DNA from: Calonectria ilicicola | Lineage: Eukaryota > Ascomycota > Sordariomycetes > Hypocreales > Nectriaceae | Reading direction: 5' to 3' | Length of the DNA: 64,000 nt | Assembly (NCBI GenBank): GCA_020809705.1 | Contig: CP085828.1 | Span: 2,604,001-2,668,000 of the forward strand | Part shown: piece after piece, positions 45,693 through 58,983 of the stretch | How positions within the stretch are numbered: the first letter of the stretch is position 1 | How the letters are laid out: every line of letters begins with the position of its first letter | Position numbers and translations under genes: made by a program | Notes under the pieces: model-generated | What the model was told of the DNA's origin: nothing | Databases searched by the model: none | Seen by the model: the letters and a program-made list of their open reading frames with translations, nothing else

Positions 45693-48600
45693 TCACGATG
45701 ATCCTAGGATTCGGGTATAAGCATCCTCAACCTCTCCGGCCAATTCCAAAAGCGATACAATCACAATCTGATGCGTAAGGTTTGGTAGCCTGTCGCGATG
45801 CAATCCAATCCACTCCAGCGGTGGCGTTGCTTCTCCCATGTCTCGCAACTGGGGGGTCTCGATGATGGGCGGCTCAAGCGCAACGTAGTCATACTTGGAC
45901 TGCGGAACGTTGACTTCGGCTGTAATCTTTTGCTGTTCACCTTCTCGCTGATCAGCCTCCGCCCCTGGCACTCCTGTGATCTTGACCGCCGTGAGCGGTA
46001 GCTCCTTGCCCCAGACCTGCTCCAACGCCTTGGTGTGATTTGCAAACATTCCCCGGATGTAGCTGACTCGTGAGAAGTTCCAGCCCACCTCAACTTTGCC
46101 TTCAAATGCACTCTTGAAAATGTAGTCGATTTTGTTCGTCTTTGGCTTCTGCCACGTCTCCATCACGGCAGACACTTGAGGCACATTGAGGATTGTTCCA
46201 CCGCGAGATCCAGTTGCACGTTGCACAACATCCTCCACAGAGATCTCACTTAGTGTCTTTGGCGCCTCTACGTTTCTGACCCCGGCAAGCCCTATTCGGA
46301 ATTGCCCCAGCATCATCCTGAGAATGCTGTGAACACGCCGCTGCTCCATACTGGCTGCAAATCGGGCATACGCGTTTAGTGCTTCCACTTTGAAAACCTG
46401 ATGGTCAGAGAATGTGCTGGGGAATACACCTAGATTCAAGGCCTTGAGCGTGACCACCACATCTGTATCAAGGGAAATCGGAGATTTCGAGAGTGTATCC
46501 TCTTCCCGAAGCTTGGGTACTGTTGGGACGATGTGAGCCATTGCAGCTCGCGAATTAGATCTTCTCTTCATGAACTTTTCGATCTCCTTCAAGGAGCCTC
46601 GGAAGCTCTCCTTCCTCTCCTGCACCAGCTTCTTAATGGCTTGCCATAAGGCGATGCCTTGCGCTGCTGAGGTTGTCGTACCAAATACCTGAACGGCCTC
46701 TCCATCGAAGATTGCGACCAATCGATCGCCTGTGCCATCACGGCTCTCGCGAACATTGTACATCAAGAATTTAAAGGTGGTGATGTCGGCTACTAGGAAT
46801 GCTTGGTAGTCGAAAGCAGCCTTGACGCGGAAGGCGTTAAATCCAATTGAGGCCTGGATCAAGGGGGTCTCGTTCAAAGCCTCTTCTCGCTTGGGCCACT
46901 GGATCGAAGTGCGGAGGTGGAAATCTTGCAGGGCAATGAACCCACTCAGTCGGCCAGTGCAATCAATACCAATTTTGTCAAATCCAAGACACAAATTTTG
47001 CTCCCAGTCTGACGTTTTCTTCGAGGAGATCCAGAAGTTGTTAATTGCAAATGCAGACTTTCCAATAGCTTGACCCAAATCAATAGTGACATCAAGCGCG
47101 GCGATCGATATTGTAGCTGTCCAAGGGAATGCAGCTGTTGCTGCCACTTGCTGGTATCTCTGAACCAAGTGGCCTTGTGAAGTTTCAGGTTGTAGTTTTG
47201 GAACTGGAGCTGCTGATCCCTGTCGTAATTCACTGGGATACCAGATTTCTCGGAAAAGCAAGAAGTCCTGGGCCTGCTTGGCATTGATGGTCACCCCCAT
47301 TGGGCTGACGTTGATAATGGCCGACACTCCACTTGTACCACTGAAGTGTTTACTGTTCATGAAAGACAGGGTAATAGAATCGAGTTCAAAGCTCGCAGTT
47401 GACTCCCTAGAGTAAACATGTTGCACTGAAGCATGCAGCTTGGTGAAGACTCCTGAAATTGCGAAGAAGTTGCCTTGTTCTACAGAGTGCACAGTGTTGA
47501 TCGTAAAGTAAATGTTGTCAAAGCAAGTCGTAGCAGCGACGCGGGCAATTGGTTGACAACTGAGAGAGAACTCTTGCCTGCAGATGCGCAGGCCCAAATT
47601 GAGTTTCAAACGGCCTAAGACGGCACTTGGATCGGCAGTGAGGATATTATCTTCCTCTCCGGATCTGGAAGGCTTCGACTTTGGTTTCTCTGATGGGTTC
47701 GGCCGTTCGGTTTCACCATCGTCCTTGACAACTTCTTTGACGCTTGACATCATATCCATGACGAGCGGGACCACAGATGGGTATAAGATGTTGCTTGAGG
47801 CGGCAATCTTGATCTCGCCATATAGAGCAGGGTCATCTTCCCCATCGTCTCTGTATTCAATCTTCCAAGCCAGGCCAGGACTGCGGAGGACAGCTCCACT
47901 GCCAGAATCATCCGTATTGAATTGGCCGTACTTTCCTGCCAAAGAAGGTCGGCCATATCTTGCATTTGACGCATCGTCCATCGATCTCTTACTAGCTACA
48001 TAGACAACGGCACCAGCAAAATCTGCATCAATGAGTAAATTTTCCAGTCGCTTGTTGCCAAATATACTTCGCTGGTTTTGAGGCGTTGGTTTATGTACCG
48101 CATCGGTTGACTTCTTGCTCGGTGCGGACACTGTGGTGTTCCACTGAGTAGATGCCTGTTGGACATTTTTCATCGAGAGGGAAATCGACTCAGCCAAATG
48201 AGCAGCTGGAACAATGAAACCAGAGGTCAACCGAAGATCCAGGGACTCTCCCACAGCTTGGAATGCCATGCGGCGAGTCTCCGCTGCCGACACATATGCG
48301 ATGTTGAAAGTTATCTCAGGAAGCAAAGCAGAGTGAAGGGACCGTATGTTCATGTCCTGTCCAGGCGGTACCATCTGAAGTTGGAAATTCTCAATCGCTA
48401 GTCTAGCTGAATGGCGTGTTCTGGTACCGAATTGGAACAGCTTCACAGAGAGGACCAGATCCTCCTTTGTGCTAGATTCATCATCTAAGCCATCTGCAAC
48501 AATCCAGCAAACCCGAATGTTACGAAGCTCAAAATGATACTTGACTGCAGCCAAGACTGAGTCAATGAAGTCAGTGTCGTCTGGCAGGTCATCTTCACCA

Positions 48601-51600
48601 TTATTGATGGTAATCTTTGGTTTTGATTGTCTCAGCCTTCGCAGGTAGTCCAATTCACGAGAGGTGTCCAAGTCCTTAATCTTCTCTCCCATGTAGCCTA
48701 GGACATCTACGACAGTTGAAATGGTTTCTGGGGCAAGCTTGCACTCGAAATCATCACTACTAAAGTTAAATGCCCATGTTTCCTTGCCATCATCTTCGCC
48801 CATTGTTGAGCTAGCTGAAACAGTGACACCAACACCAAGACTTCCACAGGATCGCATAGAGTCCTCATGGCCTCTTCGAATGTCGAATCCAATCTGGCTG
48901 AGATTCAAGTGAAGTTCGGGGTATTTCAAAATCGGACCCTCTGCTTCATGTCTGTTAGAGGCATGCAGGTGTGCCCTGTCTAATGCAAAGAGCACTCGAG
49001 CATAAGGCTCGATCTCCGACTTGAGAGACGTCTTGGCAGACACTTCAAGACCAGCCAAAGTTAAGTGAACATTGTACACAAGCTGTAGGCTTGGCTCAGC
49101 TGGCTGGGTAACTTGCTGGGGAGTCTCAGCTCCCTCTGACCCGAAAATGTCGGCAATGTGACCTTTGATGAGTTTGGTTTGCTCCTGGAACTCCACAATT
49201 GCACTATTTATTTGCGGCTTATTCAATGCTGTGAGCAAACTGTATACTGCAGACGCGTCCAATTGGACTACTTCAAGAGACGACTGCACTGTGACGGTAT
49301 GCTCAGTCTTTCCTATCTGACTAGTTATGCGGCCATTGGTAGGAGGGATTTGCAGAAGTGAAATACGGCGCGGCTCATTTCTAACGTTGATTTGCATTTC
49401 GTGGAAATTTTCTTTGACATCAAAGTCGAAAATCACCTCCTTTCCGAAATTCGCCGCTGCCGCAGCTCGAGCAACAGTTCCAGTAATTTTGTAGGTCAAT
49501 GATTGAAGGAAGGGGATAGAAATGCTGTATCCGTCTAAGAACATAGCGATGTTGACCCTGATGCTTGACAGACGATCCGACATTCTTTTCAGTTCCCGCC
49601 GTTCTTTTGGCTGTGGTGAAGTTTCCATTTGACTCTTGAGGCGATATAGCTGAGTAATTTCATCGCGGAACAGTAAATCTGCGACCTCCATGAGCCCAAT
49701 CGGATCCTCTTTGATTGCAAAGGTCAGGTTCTTGCTACTAGCTGTCGCTTTGACAGTATGATTGGACATTTCATCTGTTTCCTGAGCCTCGTACGATGCG
49801 AATATGCTGGGTTCCTTAAACTGAGACATTCCAAGAAGATGCGAGTTGCTGTTTAATGTTGATGTTACAACACTGCAGTTCATCATCAAGTTGACTGAAT
49901 TTGATCCATCTTGTGTGGTGTGAAGGAGAAGGGACGTTTTTAGCCCATGACTCAGGGACCTTGCAACAAGGTTAATCGTCTCCAATTCGACAGATCCTCT
50001 CGTTACCTCAACAACCACATGGACGAGAGGCAGGGATCTCATCGCCGCCTTTGGCTTATTTTCAGGAACCACTGCTTGACTTGGCTGGGGTTGACTTCGA
50101 GTTTTGGTATATAGTCGAAGTATGTCATCTGCCAACTCGCACAGTTCCCAGTTCAAATTAATGGCTGCCTCGGCGCAGCACAGGTTAAGAATCGTCAAAG
50201 GTTTGTTTGGCTTACCGATTCCTACGCCATCAACATCGGAATCTTTTTGATCGATTCTCACAGCCAAGTCGACAAAACCAATCTTATTTTGTTTTGGCCC
50301 CGGATCAAGAATGAACTGCATTTCGCCAAGTCGACATGCACCCAGGATTGGAATGTCATCGCCAATCTTGGTAGCAGGCTCCCCAATTTGACCAAAAATA
50401 TTCTTTAAGAACAAGGATTTAGACACATTTTCCAGGTCCCAGCTACGCCATTTTTCAAGAGTCTCAACGACAAACTGAGCTGCGTATTCCGGAATATTCG
50501 GTGTACTATCCCAGCACTGGTAAACAAGCTGAGATCTGGACTCATGGTCCATTGCTGTCCATATTTGGCGCAGTCGCATTGCCAATTTCCAGGAATCAAA
50601 TGTGCGAATATGTTCGTCAGCAGACCGCAATACAGCGGAAGGGCGAACCAGAAACGACGGATCTTTTGTCAATTGACCTTCCTTAAGTAGACGAAAGGTG
50701 AAGGATTTATCCCGACAATCATGCTTCTCAATTGTCTCTTTGAGCAATTCGCCCAGGTCGGAGGCCACAGTAGCAGTACGATGAATCAAAGATGCTAAAT
50801 ATTCGATCTTGCCAGAAGCTGTACTTCCAACAATTGACCCGATATCCGCGTCGATATATCTAACTTCTTTGGTTCCAATTGACAGAACGACGTTTTCAAT
50901 TTGACCCATAACAGCCGCTTGGGGTTCTTGAAGAGAAGACAGTCGCTCCGATGCAGAAATTTCTGCCGAGCCCAATCTCAAGTGAACAGATGTTTTCGTC
51001 CTCCACGTCTCGGATTTAAATGGATCTTCCCAGTCCGTGGTGATTCGCATCACTAATGCCACTTTTGAAATTGTCAAGTCATACTGATCTTGTTCATCCT
51101 GAATGCTTGAAGAGTCTAGCGCTGTTGAGTTGAGGATTCGGAAGTTCGCCTTTGGAACACGAACCAAGACATCTCTAATCTTTCCCTTAGTGCCACGTTC
51201 CTTTTGTAGGTCGAAAATTTCGGTCATGGCACTAATATGGAACGCATCTAGCAAATCTTCAGGCTCATTAGACTGCAACGCGTCCAAAAGAGAGGTTGCA
51301 TAGCGAATTGAGGTTGGGTTGGCAAAAGCTGATATGCCAGATGGAAACTCGATCAGAAAACTCGCGTATGGATATTCCTCACTGATATTATCTGGATCAA
51401 TGTCATCAAGCTGAGTCTCCCCTGCTCCAAAAATATCATCCTCGTCATTTTCCTCGATGCTTTGGACCGGAACCTCGCGAGTACTCGGGTGCACGCCGTA
51501 AAGCGGAAAATGGGGTGCAACGTATTGACTTGAGAAGGCGACGGAAGTATGCGCAAAATTTTCCATAAGAGTGTGCTCTCCAGTCGACAATCGCCCAAAT

Positions 51601-54600
51601 GAGCCTTGCGAGCCTCTTGGTCGGAGCGATGGTCGTTTGCCAGGTGAGGCTGACAGGGGTTCAAGACGATAATCCTGCATTGATCTAGAGCGAGATCTAT
51701 GCTGGCTTCGATTCATCCTAACACTGCCCGTACCTGAACCAGCTAGGGAAAGAAAGGAGCTTTTGTGGCTGAGCCCACGGGAACGACGAGAGGAGCTTGT
51801 CATGTAAGAGATGTCCTCCGCGCCCTCATCAACTGAAATGGCCGGGTGTGGAGGTGGAGGAGCACATTGAGCAGGAGGATCTATCATCTCCGGAATCAGT
51901 TCTTCCAAGTAATTTGGCAGGACAAGAAACTCGGTGCGATGGGTCCTTTGGTCTTCTCGCTGCACCAACTCTTGCTGGAGTTTTCTCTCTTCTGTAAATT
52001 TAAATTTGCGCCCAATGAGTGCAAAACGCACAGCCGTTCTCAAGTAAGCTTCGGTTTCCACAGGGTGCTGGTGCCTTGATTTGTGTCTGGCAGCTGATTC
52101 GGCATTTACACATGACACTTGAATATTCGGAATGTTAATGCTAGCCCGCTTAGAGTAGTGTGATCGAGCCCAATCATTAAAATTAACATCGATTGTGTCA
52201 GTTGACAAGAGGAAGGCAGCTTCATCCACATGAAGCCAAATTCGGACAGAATCAACGTTGACCCTTGCGAAAGTGATATCATAAAATACCAGAGATGAAT
52301 ATGGCACGAGAGCATTCTCGTTGTCATCAAATGTGAATGCAAGGCCTCTTGCGCCCTTGATCAACGCAACAATGAAATCCGATGTGCACTCACCACTCAC
52401 TGCGCCGACTCCAACGTCATAATTACACACATATGCAGGCTCAGTGGGTGGGAGGCCAAAAAGCTTATGTCCAAAAACCCGCACACCATCAATAAATAAT
52501 TGAGTGTTGGATGACGACATACCGGGGGAGTCTAGAGCTCCTTCCGAATTTCCTAGAGAAAGGCTCACTGGGCTGACCTCAATCTCTAGTTCCATAAAAT
52601 AGTTGGTGAAGCGCAGATCGACAGAAACACTAGCAAGCTCGCCTTGGATAAATCGGTTGGCAGAGTAAAGGTTTGTCGGAAGCATGACTCTCAGATCGTC
52701 AACTTTGACACCCAGAACAACATCCATGTCATTTGATTTCTTGTGTGGGGGGCGGTCAGTGTTCTCTGCATCAGGGTTCTTTTTCTTCAACTGCAGTTGT
52801 TCTTGGTATTCGTCCAGTGTCCTGAAGTGTACATAATCTCCGAAATAATTGTCTTTTAGCAAAATTAAGTATCGAATGAGAAACCCGTAAAGATATATTT
52901 GAGGCGACTGCCCACGAACATTTAATATCAGAGTGTCCGTGTTTGCCGTGGAGGTTGTTGCATTATAATGATATCCTCCATCAACGATAAGTCCTTCGAC
53001 GTGACCAAGATCTCGTGATTGTAAAAAGGCAGCTTGGGTATTCCATTCTGGAACTTGAAGTTGTAGATCTAATGTCTCAGCGCGCACATCGAAAGGAATC
53101 GAGCTTTTGCTGGGTCGAAATGTGTCAACAGGTATACACAAGTCGGCGGTAAGACCAGGCGTAGAAAGAATGAGATATGTATTGTCCTCGATGACGGTTG
53201 CTTTATCAATGATATTGGCTTCATTAATGTTGAGGTAGAGTTTGAGTGCTTTTAGATTCAGGTTGATGTGATATTTGAAAGGTGTGAAAACAAGGTAATC
53301 TGGTGGGGGTCCGTTTGTCCAATCGCTGACCAAGTCAACCAAAAGAAAGACGTGATCTCGAAGGATAAAAAGTTCCATTTTGTCGCTAGTGATATTAAAA
53401 TACCAATTCCTCAGGCCATTCCAGGAAATCGGATTGGAAAGGTCACAAGAAATGTGCTGTGCGCCGGATCTCCAAAGCAAGTCGTGATTGACACTACTCC
53501 ACAGCTCCGAACTGGGCAAGTTAACGTCAACCATCGTCGAGTAACCAGAAGTGCTGGCCAGCATGTCCATGGTGAAATTCACGGTAGAATTCGCAGGAAG
53601 TTTTACTTCCAACCAACCCGCTGGACGCAATTTAGTTGCGTCGCCTTTAATATCTTTCTTCGCCCGGTTTCTCTGTTTTCGCTTCGTGGAGGTCTTCTGT
53701 GCTTTCATTTGTGGTTCTTTGCCACGCCAGCGCCAATTCTTGGATTCTTCCCTAATGGGAATCCTCAGGGTGACAGTATCATCCATCTCAACATGCAATT
53801 TGAATTGTGTAGGCATCCGCCAAGAACCAGGCTCCAAGGGTTGCGCCGGCACAGCATCTCTGCAGAGATATGGGAAGAAAAACTTTTGCAGATCTGCTCG
53901 TTGACGATCTGCCCATGGGCCATAGTTCATTGTGCCACCCTTCACCGAGAAATCCATACCCCATTCAGGGGGGTCAGTACCATTGATGTTGATAGGGAAA
54001 CTCCTATCCTTCCGACGCCGGTCCTGCTCGGTGACTTGCCCAACAGCATCCCAGTAAACGGTCAAAGTTGCCTCTGGACTATCGAGAACAGTCGTCACAG
54101 CAGCATACTCGACAGACGCCCACCTGGCCCCGTCATCCTGGTCTCTGTCATCGAGGTATCTAGTCAAGCCCTGCCACTGACTAACACCAGGTACTTGTGA
54201 GGTTGCAGTATTAATCCCACCTCGAGAGTCGGTGGAGAACGATTCCACTGACCGCCGCCAATAAGGGACTAGGTCCCGGAGTGTATTCATCGCTCTCCGA
54301 CGGTGGTGCCGAAACAGAGACCTCTTGGGGATAGCGTCTTGTGATTCAGGATTGTTTCGGTCGCGTGTTGCTCGAGTGACCTGGTCCTCCTTAAAATCCT
54401 CGTTGTCCTTCATCTCGATCACGGGGTGCTTGAATTGGATTTTGAATGTCTGACGATAAGGGTCAGGAGTTTTGGTTTCTGAGGCGTCCATGTCGACCGA
54501 AATTGTATCTGCTTTTGCCACGAGAATGGCCTTGGTGTTTTCATTTCCCATGACGACAGCAGCTTTCTGACATTCAACATGAATAGGCAACAGCTGGATA

Positions 54601-55433
54601 ATGAACGGCAAATCGGAGCCACATCCATTATGGAGTTGTTCATCGTCAATACTGTCAAACCCAGTGGTTGAGCGCCGATATGCCATCCTCCCACGATCAC
54701 TCAAGCCTTGCTTCTCTGCAGATATATTGCCTCCTTGTCCATTCGCATCGTCTTCAGAATCCCCTTGTCTCTTGGTCCCCCTGGATCTCAAGTTACTTCC
54801 ATCCTTTTCCGAGATTCCGCTCGAAGGTGACTCTGAGTTGAGTTGTTCGGTGAGACCACGGACAATACCATCGTAGGCTGGGCTGCGATTGTACACAAAC
54901 CATTCCAGGCCAATGAGGTCAACATGTATACGACAGGGTAGCTGTGCGTTTATTTCTTTCGAGGTTGTAGAGGAATCAACGGCCGACTGGCGAGAATTAA
55001 GTATGTCTGCGTCCCGAACTCGGCGCAACCAGTAACGCCAGGTTATATATCCATGCTGGATCATGAAGGTCTCGTTTGCGCCATGGTATCGTAGACCAGT
55101 GAAGAATATTCGGCCTCCCAGGAGAGATATTTGGATGGCACTAATGTCAATATACACACGGTACTGGTGCCAGGTCCATGTTCGGATAGCATATGAAACG
55201 ACGGAGGCGAAGAGTCGGTTGAAGTAGAGGAGGAAGAAGACGGCGAGGAGACCGCACAGTGCCACGAAGATGAGGAATTCACTATTAAAACACCCCAGTC
55301 AGATACTAGCAAAAACGAAAATACTAAAAAAAAATCACACATGAGGGTTGACGGACTAGTTGAATTGAGGATAAGAGCGAGGGTCGTCTCTGGCTTCGAG
55401 AGCACTGCCCAAGCCGGACAAGAAGGCACTCAT
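45693..55433 (-). CDS. csf1: Csf1, bridge-like lipid transfer protein (BLTP1/KIAA1109/Tweek family)
   Basis: Two exons on the minus strand (55433-55357 and 55281-45693) give 3221 residues, slightly longer than yeast Csf1. The first exon encodes MSAFLSGLG... and the intron lies just before the single N-terminal membrane anchor (FVALCGLLAVFFLLYF, about residues 32-47). The next segment (YRVYIDISAIQISLLGGRIF) starts the repeating beta-groove of this family. The giant remaining exon is open over 9.5 kb, consistent with strong selection. Relatives form hydrophobic channels at ER contact sites and carry phospholipids, for example for GPI-anchor synthesis and cold tolerance in yeast. The intron donor is GTCCGT, an uncommon sequence; frame and the in-line membrane anchor support it. 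It is divergent from the DUF300 gene. Confidence 0.92.
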
Positions 55434-56307
55434 GATGGAGATTGCTCCCGCAGCTCCGATGGCTAACCAAAACGGGTGTCACGTCATCGGGATCGCGGGG
55501 TCGATGGCATTGGTGAAGGCGTGCGCAGAGGAGTGATATTCGAGGCCCGCGCGGCAAGTATGCCCATCGGTTGCAGGTGAGTCGGTCAAGAGCTGTCAGG
55601 CCATGCAGAAGTCGTTGCGCGACGCGGTTGAGATGATCTTGTGCATCCCCCTGTACTAGCTCCATGGCTGCTTAGGGTGCCACAACTTAGGGATGCAAGG
55701 GTGCCGCCCCCGCGCAAGGCCAATCTCAATAGCGCTCCAGTCCACTATAAGTGCACTACGACGCACTGCTTGGCACTGCCTGCTAGGCAACTAGGTTGCA
55801 GTGGCCCACCACTTGACGCAGCCGCGTCGAGCTCCCTGACTCCCGCCATGGACGAACCACGGGGCCGCTAAGGTGTTGCGTGCAGCCTTCCATGTTGTCT
55901 TAGCTCCAGCTAGGTTGTCGCGCAAGTGGCGCCTGAGACAAATCCCGTCCTCCCGACACCATCTTCCAAAATACACCTGATAGCATCTGACTTGGGCCAG
56001 GCACCTGACTCCCTCCACTCGCTACATCATCGACAATTACTGTACATGCGCGGATAAGCCAACCACTCCAGCGGGCTCCAAGACGCTCCGAATCTCGACG
56101 ACTGTCGTCATCGCATCATATATATATCGAGTTCCCTGCGCGCCCACGTCATCACTCAAAGTTAGCTCTGCAAGCGTCTGCAAGCGTCTGCCTCCCTTTT
56201 CGTCGCGACTCGAACATCACTATCGCCAACCTCAACAATGTACTAGAACACATCGTACGAGTCGCTAGGATTAATTACAGTCTCTGGCCTCCGTTTTTGT
56301 AGTCGCA
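55434..56307. other. Divergent promoter region between csf1 and the DUF300 gene
   Basis: About 870 bp serving both directions. No gene is seen. Confidence 0.5.
56118..56127 (+). promoter_or_regulatory. Possible TATA element of the DUF300 gene
   Basis: ATATATATAT lies about 180 nt before the start codon at 56308. Its position is compatible with a core promoter. It could equally be a short AT repeat. Confidence 0.25.
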
Positions 56308-58168
56308 ATGGAGACGTACGCCGAAACAATGTCGGGCGGTGGCACCGGCCAGAAGTTCACCCAAGCTACCACGGTAGTATCTGGCGTCGCATCTCTCATA
56401 GCGACGCTAATGTCTATTGTGTAAGGAATCGCCCGTCGCCCCTGTATCTAAACAATAATGTATCTGACAGCATACAAACTATTAGTTCCATTTTCCTACA
56501 AGCAAAAAACTACCGAAAGCCGCTGCTTCAGAGATATGTAGTCCGAATCCTTCTCATGGTGCCCATTTACTCGATAGCTTCATGGACAAGCATGATCTCC
56601 CTCAAGGCTGCCGCTTTCCTAGATCCAATCCGCGACATCTACGAAGCCTTTACGATCTACACATTCTTCCAGCTGCTTATCAACTACCTCGGTGGGGAAC
56701 GGGCCCTAATCATTATGGTCCATGGCCGCGCGCCAGTCCAACATCTCTGGCCAATGGATTATGTGCTGCCCAAGGTAGACATTTCTGACCCATATACATT
56801 TTTGGCCATCAAGCGCGGCATTCTTCAGTATGCCTGGTTGAAGCCAATCCTTGCCTTGGCCGCTGTTATCATGAAGGCTACAGGAACATATCAGGAAGGG
56901 TACATTGGGCTTAGTTCTGGTTATTTCTGGAGTGGCATCATCTACAACTTAAGTGTCACTGTGAGTTTGTACTCACTGGGTCTCTTCTGGGTTTGTATGA
57001 ATCATGACCTGCAACCATTCAGGCCCATCCCCAAATTTCTTTGTGTCAAGGCCATCATCTTTGCCTCGTATTGGCAAGGGTTCTTTCTATCCCTTCTCGT
57101 CTGGGTCGGAGCTATCCCAGATAGCGTCGAGGGTTATACGCCAGACAATTTAGCAGCGGCCATTCAGGATGCCTTGATTTGTATCGAGATGCCCATGTTC
57201 GCTGTGGCTCATTGGTACGCCTTTTCTTGGCAAGATTTTGCCGACAACAGTATACTTTCTGCGCGAATGCCTCTGAACTACGCCTTCCGCGACGCGTTTG
57301 GTGTCCGCGATTTAATCGAAGATTCAAAAATCACATTTCGAGGTGACAGCTACGGGTACAGAGTCTTTGATTCGGGCGACAAGGTGATGGCTCACGAAGA
57401 CTCCCGTTCGAGACTGGCAAGACTCAAAGAAGGTATGCGCTATGAACGTGGAGGCAAAGGAAAATATTGGATTCCCAAGCCTGGGGAGATCAATAGCACT
57501 ACACCACTGCTCTCTTCAAATGGAGAAGCAAGTGCCAGTCGCGCCGATCAAATCAATGAGAATATTCACGGCACATTTGACGAACCTCAACTTGACCCCG
57601 ATGAAGATCAAATGTACGACATGGCAAGGGAGTTGGAATATGGAGATTGGAATGTAAGTGCCATTTTTTTAATCTCGGACGACGGGCACTGACAATGGAA
57701 CACTAGTATCCTGTGATCACGGCCAGCGAGCCTCTGAGTTCACGATATCGCTCTGCAGCGAGCTTTGGGACTAGGTCTGTTGGTTTGACACCATCATCAA
57801 TTAGGTCCCCAACAGCCACAGGACCGCCATCTAGCTCATCCATCAACAAGGGCAAACACAAAGATCTGGAAGCCCAACCTCAGCCCGAGCCTATCATCCC
57901 CATCAAAAAGAAGAAAAAGGCCAAGAAGGTCGTGAAACATCAAGAACCAGACGTATCTAACTTGGGTCTAGGAAAGGGTCCTCCACCAGAGCCCACTCCT
58001 ACCCAGAATTATGGCTATGATGGGGTTAACAGCCCAATTAATGAGGAGGCTACGGCATGGAGCAACAATCAAGACGATGCGCAACGTGATGGCTTTCCAT
58101 CAGAATACCAAGTAGCAGAAGATGAGGGATTTCGAAATGTATGGGGGAGAGACGAGGAATCTAGGTGA
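56308..58168 (+). CDS. DUF300 family (OST-alpha/TMEM184-like) multispan membrane protein
   Basis: Exons 56308-56420, 56486-57653 and 57707-58168 give 580 residues. About seven membrane segments fill residues 20-320. Family marks include YRKPLLQRYVVRILLMVPIY after the first span, YEAFTIYTFFQLLINYLGGE in the next loop, and LKPILALAAVI further on. The C-terminal 260 residues are cytoplasmic-looking, with a very basic run (PIKKKKKAKKVVK) and acidic ends. Relatives include the organic solute transporter alpha subunit and TMEM184; in fungi and plants related proteins act at the vacuole. The substrate is unknown. The first intron splits the valine codon within the first membrane span and splicing restores the span. 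Confidence 0.88.
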
Positions 58169-58983
58169 AATTAACACTTCTTTGTTCAGATACTCTCTAG
58201 TCTCCACTAAGGAGGCATTGGTTGGGAGCACAGCGAGGAGTTAAGGTTACTCTGTACATGTACTTGGGAGGCTAGACTTAGATTGGAGTAATTTGTTTCG
58301 ATTTTTGTGGAAATGGCCCTCGAGATTATGATAGTGAAAATGTATGCCATTCAAGCGAATCCTTGCACAGACAACAGTTCTTAATTTTCCAAATTACTGC
58401 TATGAAAACATCAAGTGTCGCTGCATTCAGTCACTGAAAGTATATGCAAATGGAACAGGAAGCTAAAATAAACCGACATCTAAACCATGCGTGATTATCG
58501 AGTCACCCAATGAGCTACTAGGAACATTTTGTGTTAGTAACATGCATCTATCATATTGAGTTGCCGTTATTTATGTAAACGATCAACAACGACTGTCTGC
58601 ATGAGGGCAGAACCAAGGTGAGATAGCGGGCAAAGGCGCCACAATAGTGTTCAATAGATGCACTAGCCACACCTCAAATCAAGCCACAATTCCCCATATC
58701 CACCCGCATCAGGCTATCAGGTTTCAAGTTGCAGTGGATGCGACTCAGCCACATATGCATGAGCTTCAGCTGGCAACCCCAACGACCAGCACCTCCGGAA
58801 GAGCTCGCGACAACAGGCGAAGCTACTCGTCAACTTGTACCACGTTCAACACCGATCCATTCACAGCGACCCTGAAGCCCTACGCCAGTAGCAGCTTCGT
58901 TTTGCGCCAGTTTCTCTCCCCGCACAATCCATATTAAGCATGCGCCTGCTACTCTAATTGCATCCCCACCAATTGTCGACATC
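58169..58983. other. Intergenic region before sec5
   Basis: The left half is AT-rich and likely the 3' flank of the DUF300 gene. The right half is the sec5 promoter. No gene is seen. Confidence 0.5.

Noticed and set aside
53268..54200. 310-codon plus-strand frame inside csf1
   Set aside because: It lies wholly inside the giant csf1 exon, has no recognisable motif and is compositionally a mirror of the sense strand.
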